Of a stretch of DNA of 16,742 bases, positions 1 through 6,771 are shown one piece after another; position 1 is the stretch's first letter; each line of letters starts with the position of its first letter. The stretch lies in NCBI GenBank assembly GCA_964632945.1, contig CAZWCX010000144.1, positions 1-16,742 of the forward strand, read 5' to 3'. Both the position numbers and the translations under genes were made by a program. This stretch comes from CAZWCX01 sp964632945. GTDB lineage: Bacteria > Planctomycetota > MHYJ01 > WSZJ01 > CAZWCX01. The notes beneath the pieces were generated by a model. It was given only the letters and a program-made list of their open reading frames with translations, was not told where the DNA came from and ran no database searches.

Positions 1-18
1 GCGGGCCTTCCCGGCCGC

Positions 19-71
19 ACGGAGCCGGGTTGTTCGCGAACAGCTAAGCTGTTCGCGAATAATCCGGGCTA
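19..71 (-). repeat. Palindromic gene-end repeat, left copy
   Basis: Read on the minus strand, this 53-bp unit begins with the TAG stop codon of the nitroreductase gene and forms a long imperfect hairpin. Its core is a perfect 12-bp stem (TTCGCGAACAGC paired with GCTGTTCGCGAA) with a 3-nt loop, extended outward by ATTA/GG/CC pairs with a few mismatches. The same 53 bases recur in inverted orientation at 16690-16742 with only three differences (element positions 20, 27 and 43). There is no T-tract, so it is not a classical intrinsic terminator. It resembles a REP-type extragenic palindrome that may also end transcription or protect the mRNA 3' end; that role is inferred. Confidence 0.85.
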
Positions 72-734
72 GACCCACGAAGCCACCTCTTCCAGCGACT
101 TGCGCGTGAGGTCCGGAACGCGACAATCGGGAGTCGGATACCCGACCGGGAACAGGATGTATGGGCTCTCGTGCTCCGGCCGCCCCAGGATTTCCCGCAG
201 AAACCCCATCGGGCTGGGGGTGTGGGTCAAGGTGGCAAGTCCCGCATGATGCAGGGCGGCGATGAACAGGCCGCACGCGATGCCGACGCTTTCCTTCGTG
301 TAGTAGTTCTTGCGCGGCCGTCCGTCGGCATGATGCCCGCGCCGTTCCTCGAAAACGACCACCAGCCACGGCGCGATTTCCAGGAACGGCTTGCGCCAGT
401 CGGTCCCGAGCGGTTCCAGCGCCTCGAGCCAGTCGGGCGGCATCCGCCCGCCTTGGTACGAAATCCGCTCCTCCGCTTCCGCCGCTTCCCGAATCCGCCG
501 CTTTACCGCGGGATCCGAAACCGCGACGAAACGCCACGGCTGACGATGGGCCCCGGACGGAGCCGTCGAGGCGGTCGCGATCGCGCGCTCGATCAACGCT
601 CGGGGAACCGGGTCCGGGGCGAACTCCCGAACGCTCCGACGTCCGTTCATTTCCTCGAAGAACGCCTCGGCGCGCGCGCTCATCTCGGCCTCCGGCCTGC
701 GGGGAGGCCGATACGGAATGAAGGATGGGGGCAT
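69..734 (-). CDS. Nitroreductase-fold flavoprotein, iodotyrosine deiodinase-like
   Basis: A 221-residue FMN-dependent nitroreductase-superfamily protein, probably cytoplasmic. It has the FMN-binding RRSVR segment (residues 32-36), APSGAHRQPW (59-68) and a C-terminal PVGYP...VPDL block, all characteristic of the iodotyrosine deiodinase (IYD) subfamily. The three residues that in IYD grip the zwitterion of halotyrosine appear conserved as E89, Y93 and K115 (spacing E-x3-Y, then K in the TDWRK context). The predicted role is reductive dehalogenation of halotyrosines; another nitro- or quinone-reductase activity is possible. The start at 734 is chosen over a longer upstream ATG at 851 because GGAGG lies 8 nt before it and homology begins soon after. 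It is transcribed alone and divergently from the DUF3592 gene. Its TAG stop is the first triplet of a palindromic repeat. Confidence 0.88.
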   Translation of the reverse strand: MPPSFIPYRPPRRPEAEMSARAEAFFEEMNGRRSVREFAPDPVPRALIERAIATASTAPSGAHRQPWRFVAVSDPAVKRRIREAAEAEERISYQGGRMPPDWLEALEPLGTDWRKPFLEIAPWLVVVFEERRGHHADGRPRKNYYTKESVGIACGLFIAALHHAGLATLTHTPSPMGFLREILGRPEHESPYILFPVGYPTPDCRVPDLTRKSLEEVASWV

Positions 735-986
735 GACCGCTTCCTCCCGTCGCTCGTAGGTGGCTGCCGCCCGGATGCCGTTCCGAGGAGCGCCATAGGC
801 CCTCCGGACCCTCCCGGCGCGCCGCCCGCCCGGAACCCTGGACCTTGCCACGGGCGAAGTCTACGTCCCGAACGTCCCCCGGTCCAGCACGGACCCGTCC
901 CGGACGCCGGCATTTCCGTGGACCCGCCCCTCCTCCCGGGCTAGCATGGGCCGGGATCCTTCCCTCGCCCCCCTGCCGGAGTCTCC

Positions 987-1883
987 ATGCACCCGCGCTA
1001 TCAGGATCTCGCCCGCCCCCCGCGACCGGTGCCGTTCCCGCTGTGGGCGGGGCTGATGACCAACTTCTACTTCTGCTTCGGCAGCATGTTCCTGGCCATC
1101 GGCCTGGCCGTATTCTGGGGCCTCGCCTACCCGTCGCTCCGGGAGTTCCGCTTCTGGTTCGCCGGCACGCTCACGCCGGCGCGCGGAACCCTGGTTGCTT
1201 CGGAAAAGACCCAGTACTCCGAAGGCGGGAGCAAGCATCGATCCGGGACCCCCGTGTATCGGTATCGCTATCGCTTCACCGATGCCATGGGCGAAGAACG
1301 CCAGGGCGTGTCGTTCACCACCGGTGACCGCTTCGGCCGGGCGGAACAGGTCGAAGTCGAATTCGACCCGGACAATCCGGCCGTCAGTCGGATGGTCGGC
1401 GCCCGGGCCAGCCCGTTCGGACTCGCCGTCATGTTCGTCCTCCTGTTCCCGGGGATCGGCGTGCCGTTCTTCGTGATCGGCGTCCGCGACGGGATCCGAT
1501 CCATTCGGCTGCTCGTGGAAGGAAGGGTGGCCTCGGGGCGGATCGTCGCGCGTAAGGCGACCGGGACCCGCATCAACCGGATGCCGGTCTGGGACTTCGA
1601 AGTCGAATTTGAGACGAGCGCGGGAGCGCGCCATCGATTCCACCACAAGACGCACCTCACACACGAGATCGGGGACGAACCGGAGGAGCCGGTTTTCTAC
1701 GATCCGCGCCGGCCGGAGCGCGCCGTGCTTGCGGACGGATTGCCCGCGCGCGCGCAGGTCGGGCGCGGGGGACACTGGGAATCCGACCGCACCGTCGGCC
1801 CGGTCGTCCTGTTCGTCGCCATGGTGCTCATCCACGTCGCCCACGTCGCGGTGGCGGTGATCCGGATCGCGATCGGAGAGTGA
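987..1883 (+). CDS. Membrane protein with two DUF3592-type domains
   Basis: A 298-residue integral membrane protein with three hydrophobic segments at about residues 26-48, 144-168 and 270-294. Between them lie two soluble β-rich modules of similar pattern (about 66-138 and 182-250). Each starts with a G-x-(L/I)-V-A motif, has alternating aromatic strands (VYRYRYRFTD; VWDFEVEFET) and ends with a D-P-x-x-P segment (FDPDNPAVSR; YDPRRPERAV). This tandem organisation matches DUF3592 membrane proteins, whose function is unknown. The ATG at 987 has GGAG about 5 nt upstream. There is no evident operon partner: 245 bp separate it from the esterase gene downstream. The domain assignment comes from remembered family pattern, not a search. 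Confidence 0.8.
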   Translation: MHPRYQDLARPPRPVPFPLWAGLMTNFYFCFGSMFLAIGLAVFWGLAYPSLREFRFWFAGTLTPARGTLVASEKTQYSEGGSKHRSGTPVYRYRYRFTDAMGEERQGVSFTTGDRFGRAEQVEVEFDPDNPAVSRMVGARASPFGLAVMFVLLFPGIGVPFFVIGVRDGIRSIRLLVEGRVASGRIVARKATGTRINRMPVWDFEVEFETSAGARHRFHHKTHLTHEIGDEPEEPVFYDPRRPERAVLADGLPARAQVGRGGHWESDRTVGPVVLFVAMVLIHVAHVAVAVIRIAIGE

Positions 1884-2128
1884 TCCGCCGTGGCGGGCGG
1901 CGGCCGCGGCGACGAGCGGCACGACGGGAAAAACCCGTCCGTGTCCAGCGAACCCAGATCCCTGCGGTCCTTGACCCGACCGGCCGCTTCGGGTACGAGA
2001 CAGAGACCGCCCGGGACCCAAGGCGTTTCGCGAACCCGACCGGACGGAGCCGCGCGCCGAAACTGCTTGCGCCCCAGCGCCGCTCCCGGCACCATGCCCG
2101 CTCGCTGCGATTCATTCCGAGGTGTCTC

Positions 2129-3379
2129 ATGCACGACTCCGCTCCTCGATGCCGACGCGCGGGCGCCCGGCCGCTTCCCGTGGGAATCGCACTCCTCCTC
2201 CTCGGCCTGTGGCTGCCGCCCGGAGCCGAGGTCTCCGCCGATCCGACGCCGGCCGTCGCGAGCGGCGGACGATTCCACGTCTACGAAGCCTTTCCCGCGG
2301 CCCGACTGGGCGGTCCCCGCCGCGTGACGATCTTCCTCCCGCCCGACTACGCGACGGCCCCGCAACGCCGCTATCCGGTCCTGTATCTGCACGACGGTCA
2401 GAACGTCTTCGACGCCCACCGTGCCGCGTTCGGCGTGGAGTGGCGCGTGGACGAAACGCTCGACGGCCTGGTCGCCGCGGGGAAGCTCGCGCCCGTGATC
2501 GCGGTCGCGGTGGATCATGCGGGCTCCGGGCGGGTCGATGAATACACCCCGCCCCTGCCGGGCGGCGGCGGCGGCAAGGCGACCGTGTACGGGGACTTCC
2601 TCGCGCTCGACCTCAAGCCCTTCGTCGACGCGCACTACCGGACCCTCGCCGGACCCTCCACCACCGCGGTCATGGGAAGTTCCCTCGGGGGAATCCTGTC
2701 CCTCCACGTCGCGCGCCTCCGGCCCCAAGTCTTCGGCCGGGCCGGCTGCCTTTCCCCCTCCTTCTGGTGGAACGACGGGCAGATCCTGAGCGAGTGGCAT
2801 GCTTCCTCTGCCAAAGGGCCGTCGATGGTCTGGATCGACATCGGCACGGCGGAAGGCTCCGACGCCGATCATGACGGCGTGAACGAACCGGTCGAACATG
2901 CACGCCTGGCCCGGGACCTGGCCCTGGCGCGGGGCTACGTGGCAGGCAAGGACCTCGGCTACTACGAGGACCCGGGCGCCAAACACACCGAATCCGCGTG
3001 GGCGGGCCGTTTGTCCAAGCCGCTCCTGTTTCTCCTCGGCAGCCCCACGCCGGCAACCTCCGGCGCCGCCACCGCAACCCTCACCTTCTCCGTGACCGTC
3101 CCGGGGAATACTCCGCCGGGAGACACGATCTACCTCTCCGGCAACCTGCCCGAGCTCGGCGGCTGGAACCCGGCCGGAGTCCCATTGACGTTGGAGAAGG
3201 GGAAGTGGAAGGCCAAGGTCACGGTCCCGCGGGCGGCCGACATCCAGTTCAAATTCACGCGCGGGAGCTGGGAGACCGTCGAGAAGGACGCGCACGGCCA
3301 CGAGATGGCCAACCGGGTGCTCAACGCGGATCGTTCCAAGACGGTGAAGGCCGCGGTTGCGCGCTGGCGAGAGGATTGA
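2129..3379 (+). CDS. Secreted α/β-hydrolase esterase with C-terminal CBM20-like domain
   Basis: A 416-residue exported protein. Residues 1-37 form a signal peptide: basic RCRRAGARP, hydrophobic VGIALLLLGLWL, then small residues. Residues 48-305 are a 'putative esterase' (Fes/esterase D-type) α/β-hydrolase with YLHDGQNVFD (86-95), nucleophile Ser185 in GSSLG and likely catalytic His286 in GAKHTESAW. The third triad member lies near D237/E242. Residues 245-256 read DADHDGVNEPVE, a 12-residue EF-hand-like loop. Residues 316-416 resemble a CBM20 starch-binding domain (IYLSGNLPELGGWNP, then a W/K-rich strand). It likely hydrolyses an ester associated with α-glucan or another polysaccharide outside the cytoplasm; the substrate is unproven. 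The start was chosen because GAGGTG sits 4 nt upstream and a signal peptide follows; an in-frame upstream extension from 1880 looks non-coding. Confidence 0.85.
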   Translation: MHDSAPRCRRAGARPLPVGIALLLLGLWLPPGAEVSADPTPAVASGGRFHVYEAFPAARLGGPRRVTIFLPPDYATAPQRRYPVLYLHDGQNVFDAHRAAFGVEWRVDETLDGLVAAGKLAPVIAVAVDHAGSGRVDEYTPPLPGGGGGKATVYGDFLALDLKPFVDAHYRTLAGPSTTAVMGSSLGGILSLHVARLRPQVFGRAGCLSPSFWWNDGQILSEWHASSAKGPSMVWIDIGTAEGSDADHDGVNEPVEHARLARDLALARGYVAGKDLGYYEDPGAKHTESAWAGRLSKPLLFLLGSPTPATSGAATATLTFSVTVPGNTPPGDTIYLSGNLPELGGWNPAGVPLTLEKGKWKAKVTVPRAADIQFKFTRGSWETVEKDAHGHEMANRVLNADRSKTVKAAVARWRED

Positions 3380-3384
3380 TACCG

Positions 3385-3396
3385 GTCCGGCCGGAC
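3385..3396. repeat. Perfect 12-bp palindrome after the esterase stop
   Basis: GTCCGGCCGGAC is a perfect inverted repeat beginning 6 nt after the esterase TGA. It could be a protein-binding site or part of a weak transcript-end hairpin. Short palindromes are common in GC-rich DNA, so it is noted without a functional claim. Confidence 0.35.
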
Positions 3397-3450
3397 GACG
3401 ACTAGACCGCGGACATGGACGACCCGCTCCTTGAAATGATAGGAGGAGTC

Positions 3451-3477
3451 CGGACGCCCGCCGCGGCGGGGAGTCCG
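3451..3477 (+). other. Hairpin upstream of the PQQ-like gene
   Basis: CGGAC (3451-3455) pairs with GTCCG (3473-3477), and CCCGCC (3457-3462) pairs with GGCGGG (3465-3470), separated by a small internal loop. The hairpin ends 5 nt before the GGAGG ribosome-binding site of the gene at 3495. It has no T-tract. It may shape translation initiation or mark the 3' end of the esterase transcript; both are inferences. Confidence 0.45.
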
Positions 3478-3494
3478 CCCTTGGAGGATCACCG

Positions 3495-4661
3495 ATGCCC
3501 CGCTTCTTCCCGTTCCCGGATCTCGTCGTCGCGGGCCTGATCGCCTCCCTCTCCCTGCCGGCCGTCGCGGAGGACCCCGTCGCGCCGGACTCGGCCTCCT
3601 ACCCGGTGGCGGTCGGGAACCAATGGGTGAACCCGGACAGCGGCGAACGAGTGGGAACCGTCGAAGGCGCGGATGCGTTCGGCTGGGCGGCGCCGGTACC
3701 GGGACGTCCTGGGGTCTTCCGCTTCGGCGACCTCCTCGCCGATGCGCAAACGGGCGCGAAGGTCGGGACCGCCGGCGAGGACGTTCGCATCGAAGAAGGC
3801 GCGGTGGTGCGGTACGACGCGGACGGGAAGCGGCTCTGGTCGGTGACGCCGGCACCGCCCGCCGGATCGGTACGCCCGCCGGATCGAGTGGTGGTCGGGG
3901 ACCGGGTCGTGGTCGCCGGGGGGACGCGCCTCTTCGGGTTCGACCTGGGCACCGGCGCGCCGATCTGGGAATCCGACGGCCCCGGGGATCGCTTGCACGC
4001 GCACGGGGAATGGGTGCTGGCAACCTCGTGCGCAGCGGGCGCGCTCCCGCAGGGGCGCTTCCTGGTCGCCCGCCGCGCGCGCGACGGGCAGGAGGCGTGG
4101 CGGCTGCGACTCCCCGACGAGACGGATCCGGATCCGATCGTGGACGTCGGATCCCTGCTCCTCGTCCGGGGAGAGCGTCCCGGCGGCGGATGGGCGAAGC
4201 TGGTCGACGGGTCCGGGAAGGCGGTGCACGAGTTCGCGGAAGCGGTCGCGTGCGTCGTCCCGGCGGGATCCGGATTGCTGGTGGTGGGAGCGACCGGCTG
4301 CGCGCGCCTCGAACCGGCGTCGAAGAGCCTCTGGCGCGTCGGCGCGCCCGCGGCGGGGCGCGGCGACCATGCCGGGGCCGTCCCCGCGGGCGACGGGGAA
4401 ATGCTGGTCTACACCTGGAACCCGATCGCCGACTCCGGGGTAAGCGTGGCACGGATCCGCCTCAAGGACGGATCGGTCGTGTGGAAGGCGCACTGCGACG
4501 GGCTCGGGGTCCCGCATTCGAAGTACTGGCACCGGGCGTATGTCGAATTGCGCGGCGACCGCGTGCTCGTCGTCAGCCAGGGAGCGGGCGGACACTTCAT
4601 CGATGCGCGGGATCTGCGCACGGGGTTCCGGAAGACTCGCCACGACCTGGGCGGGCACTGA
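3495..4661 (+). CDS. Secreted PQQ-like β-propeller protein
   Basis: A 388-residue exported protein. Residues 1-25 are a signal peptide ending in PAVA before EDP. The rest is made of BamB/PQQ-type propeller blades, each with hydrophobic strands and a 'D-x-x-T/D-G-x-x-x-W' turn: FGFDLGTGAPIWES, ARRARDGQEAWRL, ARIRLKDGSVVWKAH, and a last blade ending DARDLRTGFRKTRHDLG. There is no evidence of a bound PQQ cofactor or dehydrogenase residues, so a binding or scaffold role is more likely than an enzymatic one. The ATG has GGAGG 7 nt upstream. It follows the esterase by 115 bp on the same strand and may be a separate unit. It converges with the next gene, with only 46 bp between stops. Confidence 0.8.
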   Translation: MPRFFPFPDLVVAGLIASLSLPAVAEDPVAPDSASYPVAVGNQWVNPDSGERVGTVEGADAFGWAAPVPGRPGVFRFGDLLADAQTGAKVGTAGEDVRIEEGAVVRYDADGKRLWSVTPAPPAGSVRPPDRVVVGDRVVVAGGTRLFGFDLGTGAPIWESDGPGDRLHAHGEWVLATSCAAGALPQGRFLVARRARDGQEAWRLRLPDETDPDPIVDVGSLLLVRGERPGGGWAKLVDGSGKAVHEFAEAVACVVPAGSGLLVVGATGCARLEPASKSLWRVGAPAAGRGDHAGAVPAGDGEMLVYTWNPIADSGVSVARIRLKDGSVVWKAHCDGLGVPHSKYWHRAYVELRGDRVLVVSQGAGGHFIDARDLRTGFRKTRHDLGGH

Positions 4662-4707
4662 GCGAATCGAGCGCGGGCCGCCGTCGCAACCGACCGGTGC
4701 GGGGCGG

Positions 4708-6030
4708 CTACCGGTCCGCAAACGTGCACCAGGCGGCGAAGCTCGCCGCCGCCAGGGTGGCCGCCCAGTAGACCGCGGCGAGACGACGCCCATCGTGCCA
4801 GGTCTCCTGGCCGGAGAAGTGAGTGCGGGCCGTCAAGCCCACGGTGAGCACCCAGGCGCCTCCCGCCAGCCAGCGGAGTCCCCTCCACGGCGACGGCGGA
4901 CGACCGAGCCACGCATCGAGACCCCAGAACACGAGCAAGAGCGCCCCGAACAGGAGGGGCAGGACCACGGTACAACCGAGATGGTCGATGCGCACCGCGG
5001 CAAACGCGAAAATCGCGCGCGCGATTCCCCTCTCCGCCCATCCGCAGCCCGCCGGAGCGCGCACCCCGGGGAGAAAGTCGCGGATCAGGAACGCCAACAT
5101 GCCGCGGGCGAGCCGCGACCAGCCGACCGTGGAGAGGCCGTCGAGGGCGTTCCCGGCGGCGGCGAGGGACCGCCCCTGTCGCCGAGCCGCTTCCGCAATC
5201 TCCCCGAGGGTCTGAAGGTGCTCCAGCCGATCCTCGTCCTCCGCCGGCCTGGCCAGGTCGGTGAGCCCGATCCGAAACGCCGCCGGAGGATCGTGGGTCG
5301 TCAGGGCGCCGAGAAACCACCGCCGCGCGGGCCCCGGGACCGAAGTCCTCTCCAGGGCACGCTCGATGGCGGCGCGCCGCCGGGGGTCGGGCGCGGCCGC
5401 GAGGATCGCGGCCAACCGGTGCGTCGGGGCGCGATCTTCCCCCCACGGCAACTCCACGGCCCACCGCGTCAGGTCCGCCCATGCTTCCGGATCGTCCCGC
5501 TTCGCGACCAGATCCAGAAGGTCGGCGATCTCGGCATCCTTCGGTACGGCGCGCACGTATCGGAACGCCGACCAACGGCGGGCGTGCGCCGCGTACGACT
5601 CGCCTTCCGATCGGCATGCCCCGGCCAGCCCTTCCACCCGATCGCGAAGGAAGGCGGGAATGAGTGGGTCGTTCCGACGGACGAGTTCCTCCTCGAATGC
5701 ACAGGGCTCGTGGCCGCATTGCAAGGGGCCGACGGACCGGAGCCATTCGAGGAGGGTTTCCGTCGGCCAGTCCCGCGTTTGCGCACAGAGCCGGCGAGAC
5801 AGTTCCGAGCGGTCCACGGACTCGTGGCGTACGAACTCCGTCGCGGCCTCCGCCCGTCCGGCTTCGACGAGTCGAATCACCGCCGCCTGGATCTCCGGCC
5901 TGATCTCGTCCTGACGGTCCTCCGGCAGGGCCGGCCACGCCCCCTGGGACGCGCGAACCGCAGCCAGGCATTCGTCCAGGTCGCCCGCTGCCCCCGCCGC
6001 GCGCAACCGGATCAACGGATCGGAGTCCAT
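4708..6030 (-). CDS. Unrecognised helical protein with C-terminal membrane segments
   Basis: A 440-residue protein of unknown function. Residues 1-310 are predicted to be almost entirely α-helical, with Ala/Leu/Arg/Glu-rich segments separated by short turns. This resembles HEAT/ARM or TPR-like solenoids, but no canonical repeat is clear enough to name. Hydrophobic segments lie at about 353-376, 384-400 and 417-436, so the soluble part probably faces the cytoplasm or periplasm from a C-terminal anchor. CGHEPC (105-110) is a close Cys pair with a His between, a possible metal or disulfide site. The start at 6030 (MDSDPLIRLR) has GGAG 9 nt upstream; the in-frame ATG at 6198 would extend into the decayed acyltransferase copy and is rejected. 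It stands alone on the minus strand and is convergent with the PQQ-like gene. Confidence 0.75.
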   Translation of the reverse strand: MDSDPLIRLRAAGAAGDLDECLAAVRASQGAWPALPEDRQDEIRPEIQAAVIRLVEAGRAEAATEFVRHESVDRSELSRRLCAQTRDWPTETLLEWLRSVGPLQCGHEPCAFEEELVRRNDPLIPAFLRDRVEGLAGACRSEGESYAAHARRWSAFRYVRAVPKDAEIADLLDLVAKRDDPEAWADLTRWAVELPWGEDRAPTHRLAAILAAAPDPRRRAAIERALERTSVPGPARRWFLGALTTHDPPAAFRIGLTDLARPAEDEDRLEHLQTLGEIAEAARRQGRSLAAAGNALDGLSTVGWSRLARGMLAFLIRDFLPGVRAPAGCGWAERGIARAIFAFAAVRIDHLGCTVVLPLLFGALLLVFWGLDAWLGRPPSPWRGLRWLAGGAWVLTVGLTARTHFSGQETWHDGRRLAAVYWAATLAAASFAAWCTFADR

Positions 6031-6124
6031 CGCGCGGAACTCCTGCACGGTGCCTCGCCGGAACGAGGCCGACTTCCGGGAGCGGGACTGCCCCGAACCG
6101 GCCCCACCCGCCCGGCGGACGCAC

Positions 6125-6340
6125 GAGCGCCCCGCCACCCCAGCGGCGTCCGCCGCCGGGCACGGCCGCAACCCAGCATCCCCTTCCCCACCTGCCAAAC
6201 CTGCTTCGGGAAACGCGCATTGCGCGTCCTACGTTCCACCGACCCGGGCCCCCATGGGCGGGAAATCGTCGGGCCGCAACCCTATGGTAGAGCCGCGGGC
6301 AACCGGGAGCAAGCCCGGTACGGGCGGCAGGGGGAACCGC
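6125..6340 (-). pseudogene. Decayed duplicate of the acyltransferase 3' end
   Basis: The DNA at about 6125-6340 aligns, with gaps, to 8621-8838, the last ~70 codons and just beyond the stop of the minus-strand acyltransferase gene. A 20-nt identical block (6142-6161 = 8638-8657) and the shared AGCATCCCCTT (6175-6185 = 8671-8681) anchor the match, and GGGAGCAAGCC recurs near 6305 and 8810. In translation the remnant reads KQVWQVGKGMLGCGRARRR..., 18 of 23 residues identical to the intact protein's last 23 residues. The TAG stop has become TGG, and gaps in the alignment further upstream break the frame. The similarity also covers about 15 bp past the stop, which argues for DNA duplication rather than protein convergence. 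No start codon or rest of the gene is visible. Confidence 0.75.
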
Positions 6341-6571
6341 GTGAATGCGCTGCCGGGGCGACTTCGCGCGCCCGGCCAGGGTTCCCAGGACCTACCCGGG
6401 CGTGACCGGCCCGAGAGCGCGCACGGCCGGGCGAACCAACGGGCCGCGCCGCGGCCGGCGCGGCAGCGCCTCCATGGAGCGGAGTAGGTCTCGGGAAGGC
6501 GCCCGTGGCCTCGCCGAGCCTCACGACGGATCCTGGCGGCGGTGAGCGCCCTCCGGTGAAGGTGCGCGCCT

Positions 6572-6655
6572 CCGTCCCGGGCGTTCTACGCCCCCGGGAG
6601 GGAATGACCACGATCCGCGATCGTCCCACCCCGGTCCCTTCACGGAACCTCCCGG
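6572..6655 (+). other. Structured leader region upstream of the β-barrel gene
   Basis: Several inverted repeats stack here. A GGGCG/CGCCC hairpin with loop TTCTA is extended by CCC/GGG (about 6576-6598). CCGGGAGG (6594-6601) pairs with CCTCCCGG (6648-6655) as a long-range stem. A perfect ACGATC-CGC-GATCGT hairpin (6610-6624) sits inside it. The first two share bases and would be mutually exclusive, as in a switchable leader. The start of transcription is unknown, so this may be DNA-level rather than RNA structure. Confidence 0.35.
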
Positions 6656-6679
6656 CGGGAAAGAATCAAATCCGTGGCA

Positions 6680-6738
6680 TCGCATCGAAGTCCTGCGATA
6701 CATTCACACTTCTGTCATGGCGGGCCGTTCGCATCGAA
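6680..6738 (+). promoter_or_regulatory. 10-bp direct repeat upstream of the β-barrel gene
   Basis: TCGCATCGAA occurs at 6680-6689 and again at 6729-6738, spaced 49 bp start to start. The second copy lies within a hairpin (CGGGCC 6721-6726 with GGCCCG 6741-6746; inner TTCG/CGAA with loop CAT) that ends 12 nt before the AGGAGG ribosome-binding site. The pair could be operator half-sites or part of a leader RNA switch. No regulator was identified. Confidence 0.35.
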
Positions 6739-6771
6739 ATGGCCCGTGTCGCCGGATGAGGAGGAAGGATC

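Larger units (their letters stand above)
6031..6771. other. 741-bp stretch without an intact gene
   Basis: This holds, in order, the upstream region of the minus-strand helical membrane protein gene (6031 to about 6120), a decayed copy of the acyltransferase 3' end (about 6125-6340), a GC-rich section with no recognisable signal (about 6345-6540), and a hairpin-rich leader with a direct repeat in front of the β-barrel gene (6572-6771). Open frames here have no ribosome-binding site, no recognisable protein pattern and shadow-like composition. Confidence 0.7.

Noticed and set aside
19..71. Integron attC site
   Set aside because: The palindrome lacks GTTRRRY/RYYYAAC ends, and there is no integrase or cassette array; the genes are long and on both strands.
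1880..2128. N-terminal extension of the esterase from 1880
   Set aside because: The extension is Arg/Pro-rich and would bury the signal peptide; a ribosome-binding site and signal peptide fit the start at 2129.
6282..6629. 115-codon minus-strand open frame in the gene-poor stretch
   Set aside because: Pro/Arg/Gly-rich with no ribosome-binding site; it overlaps the decayed acyltransferase copy and leader hairpins.
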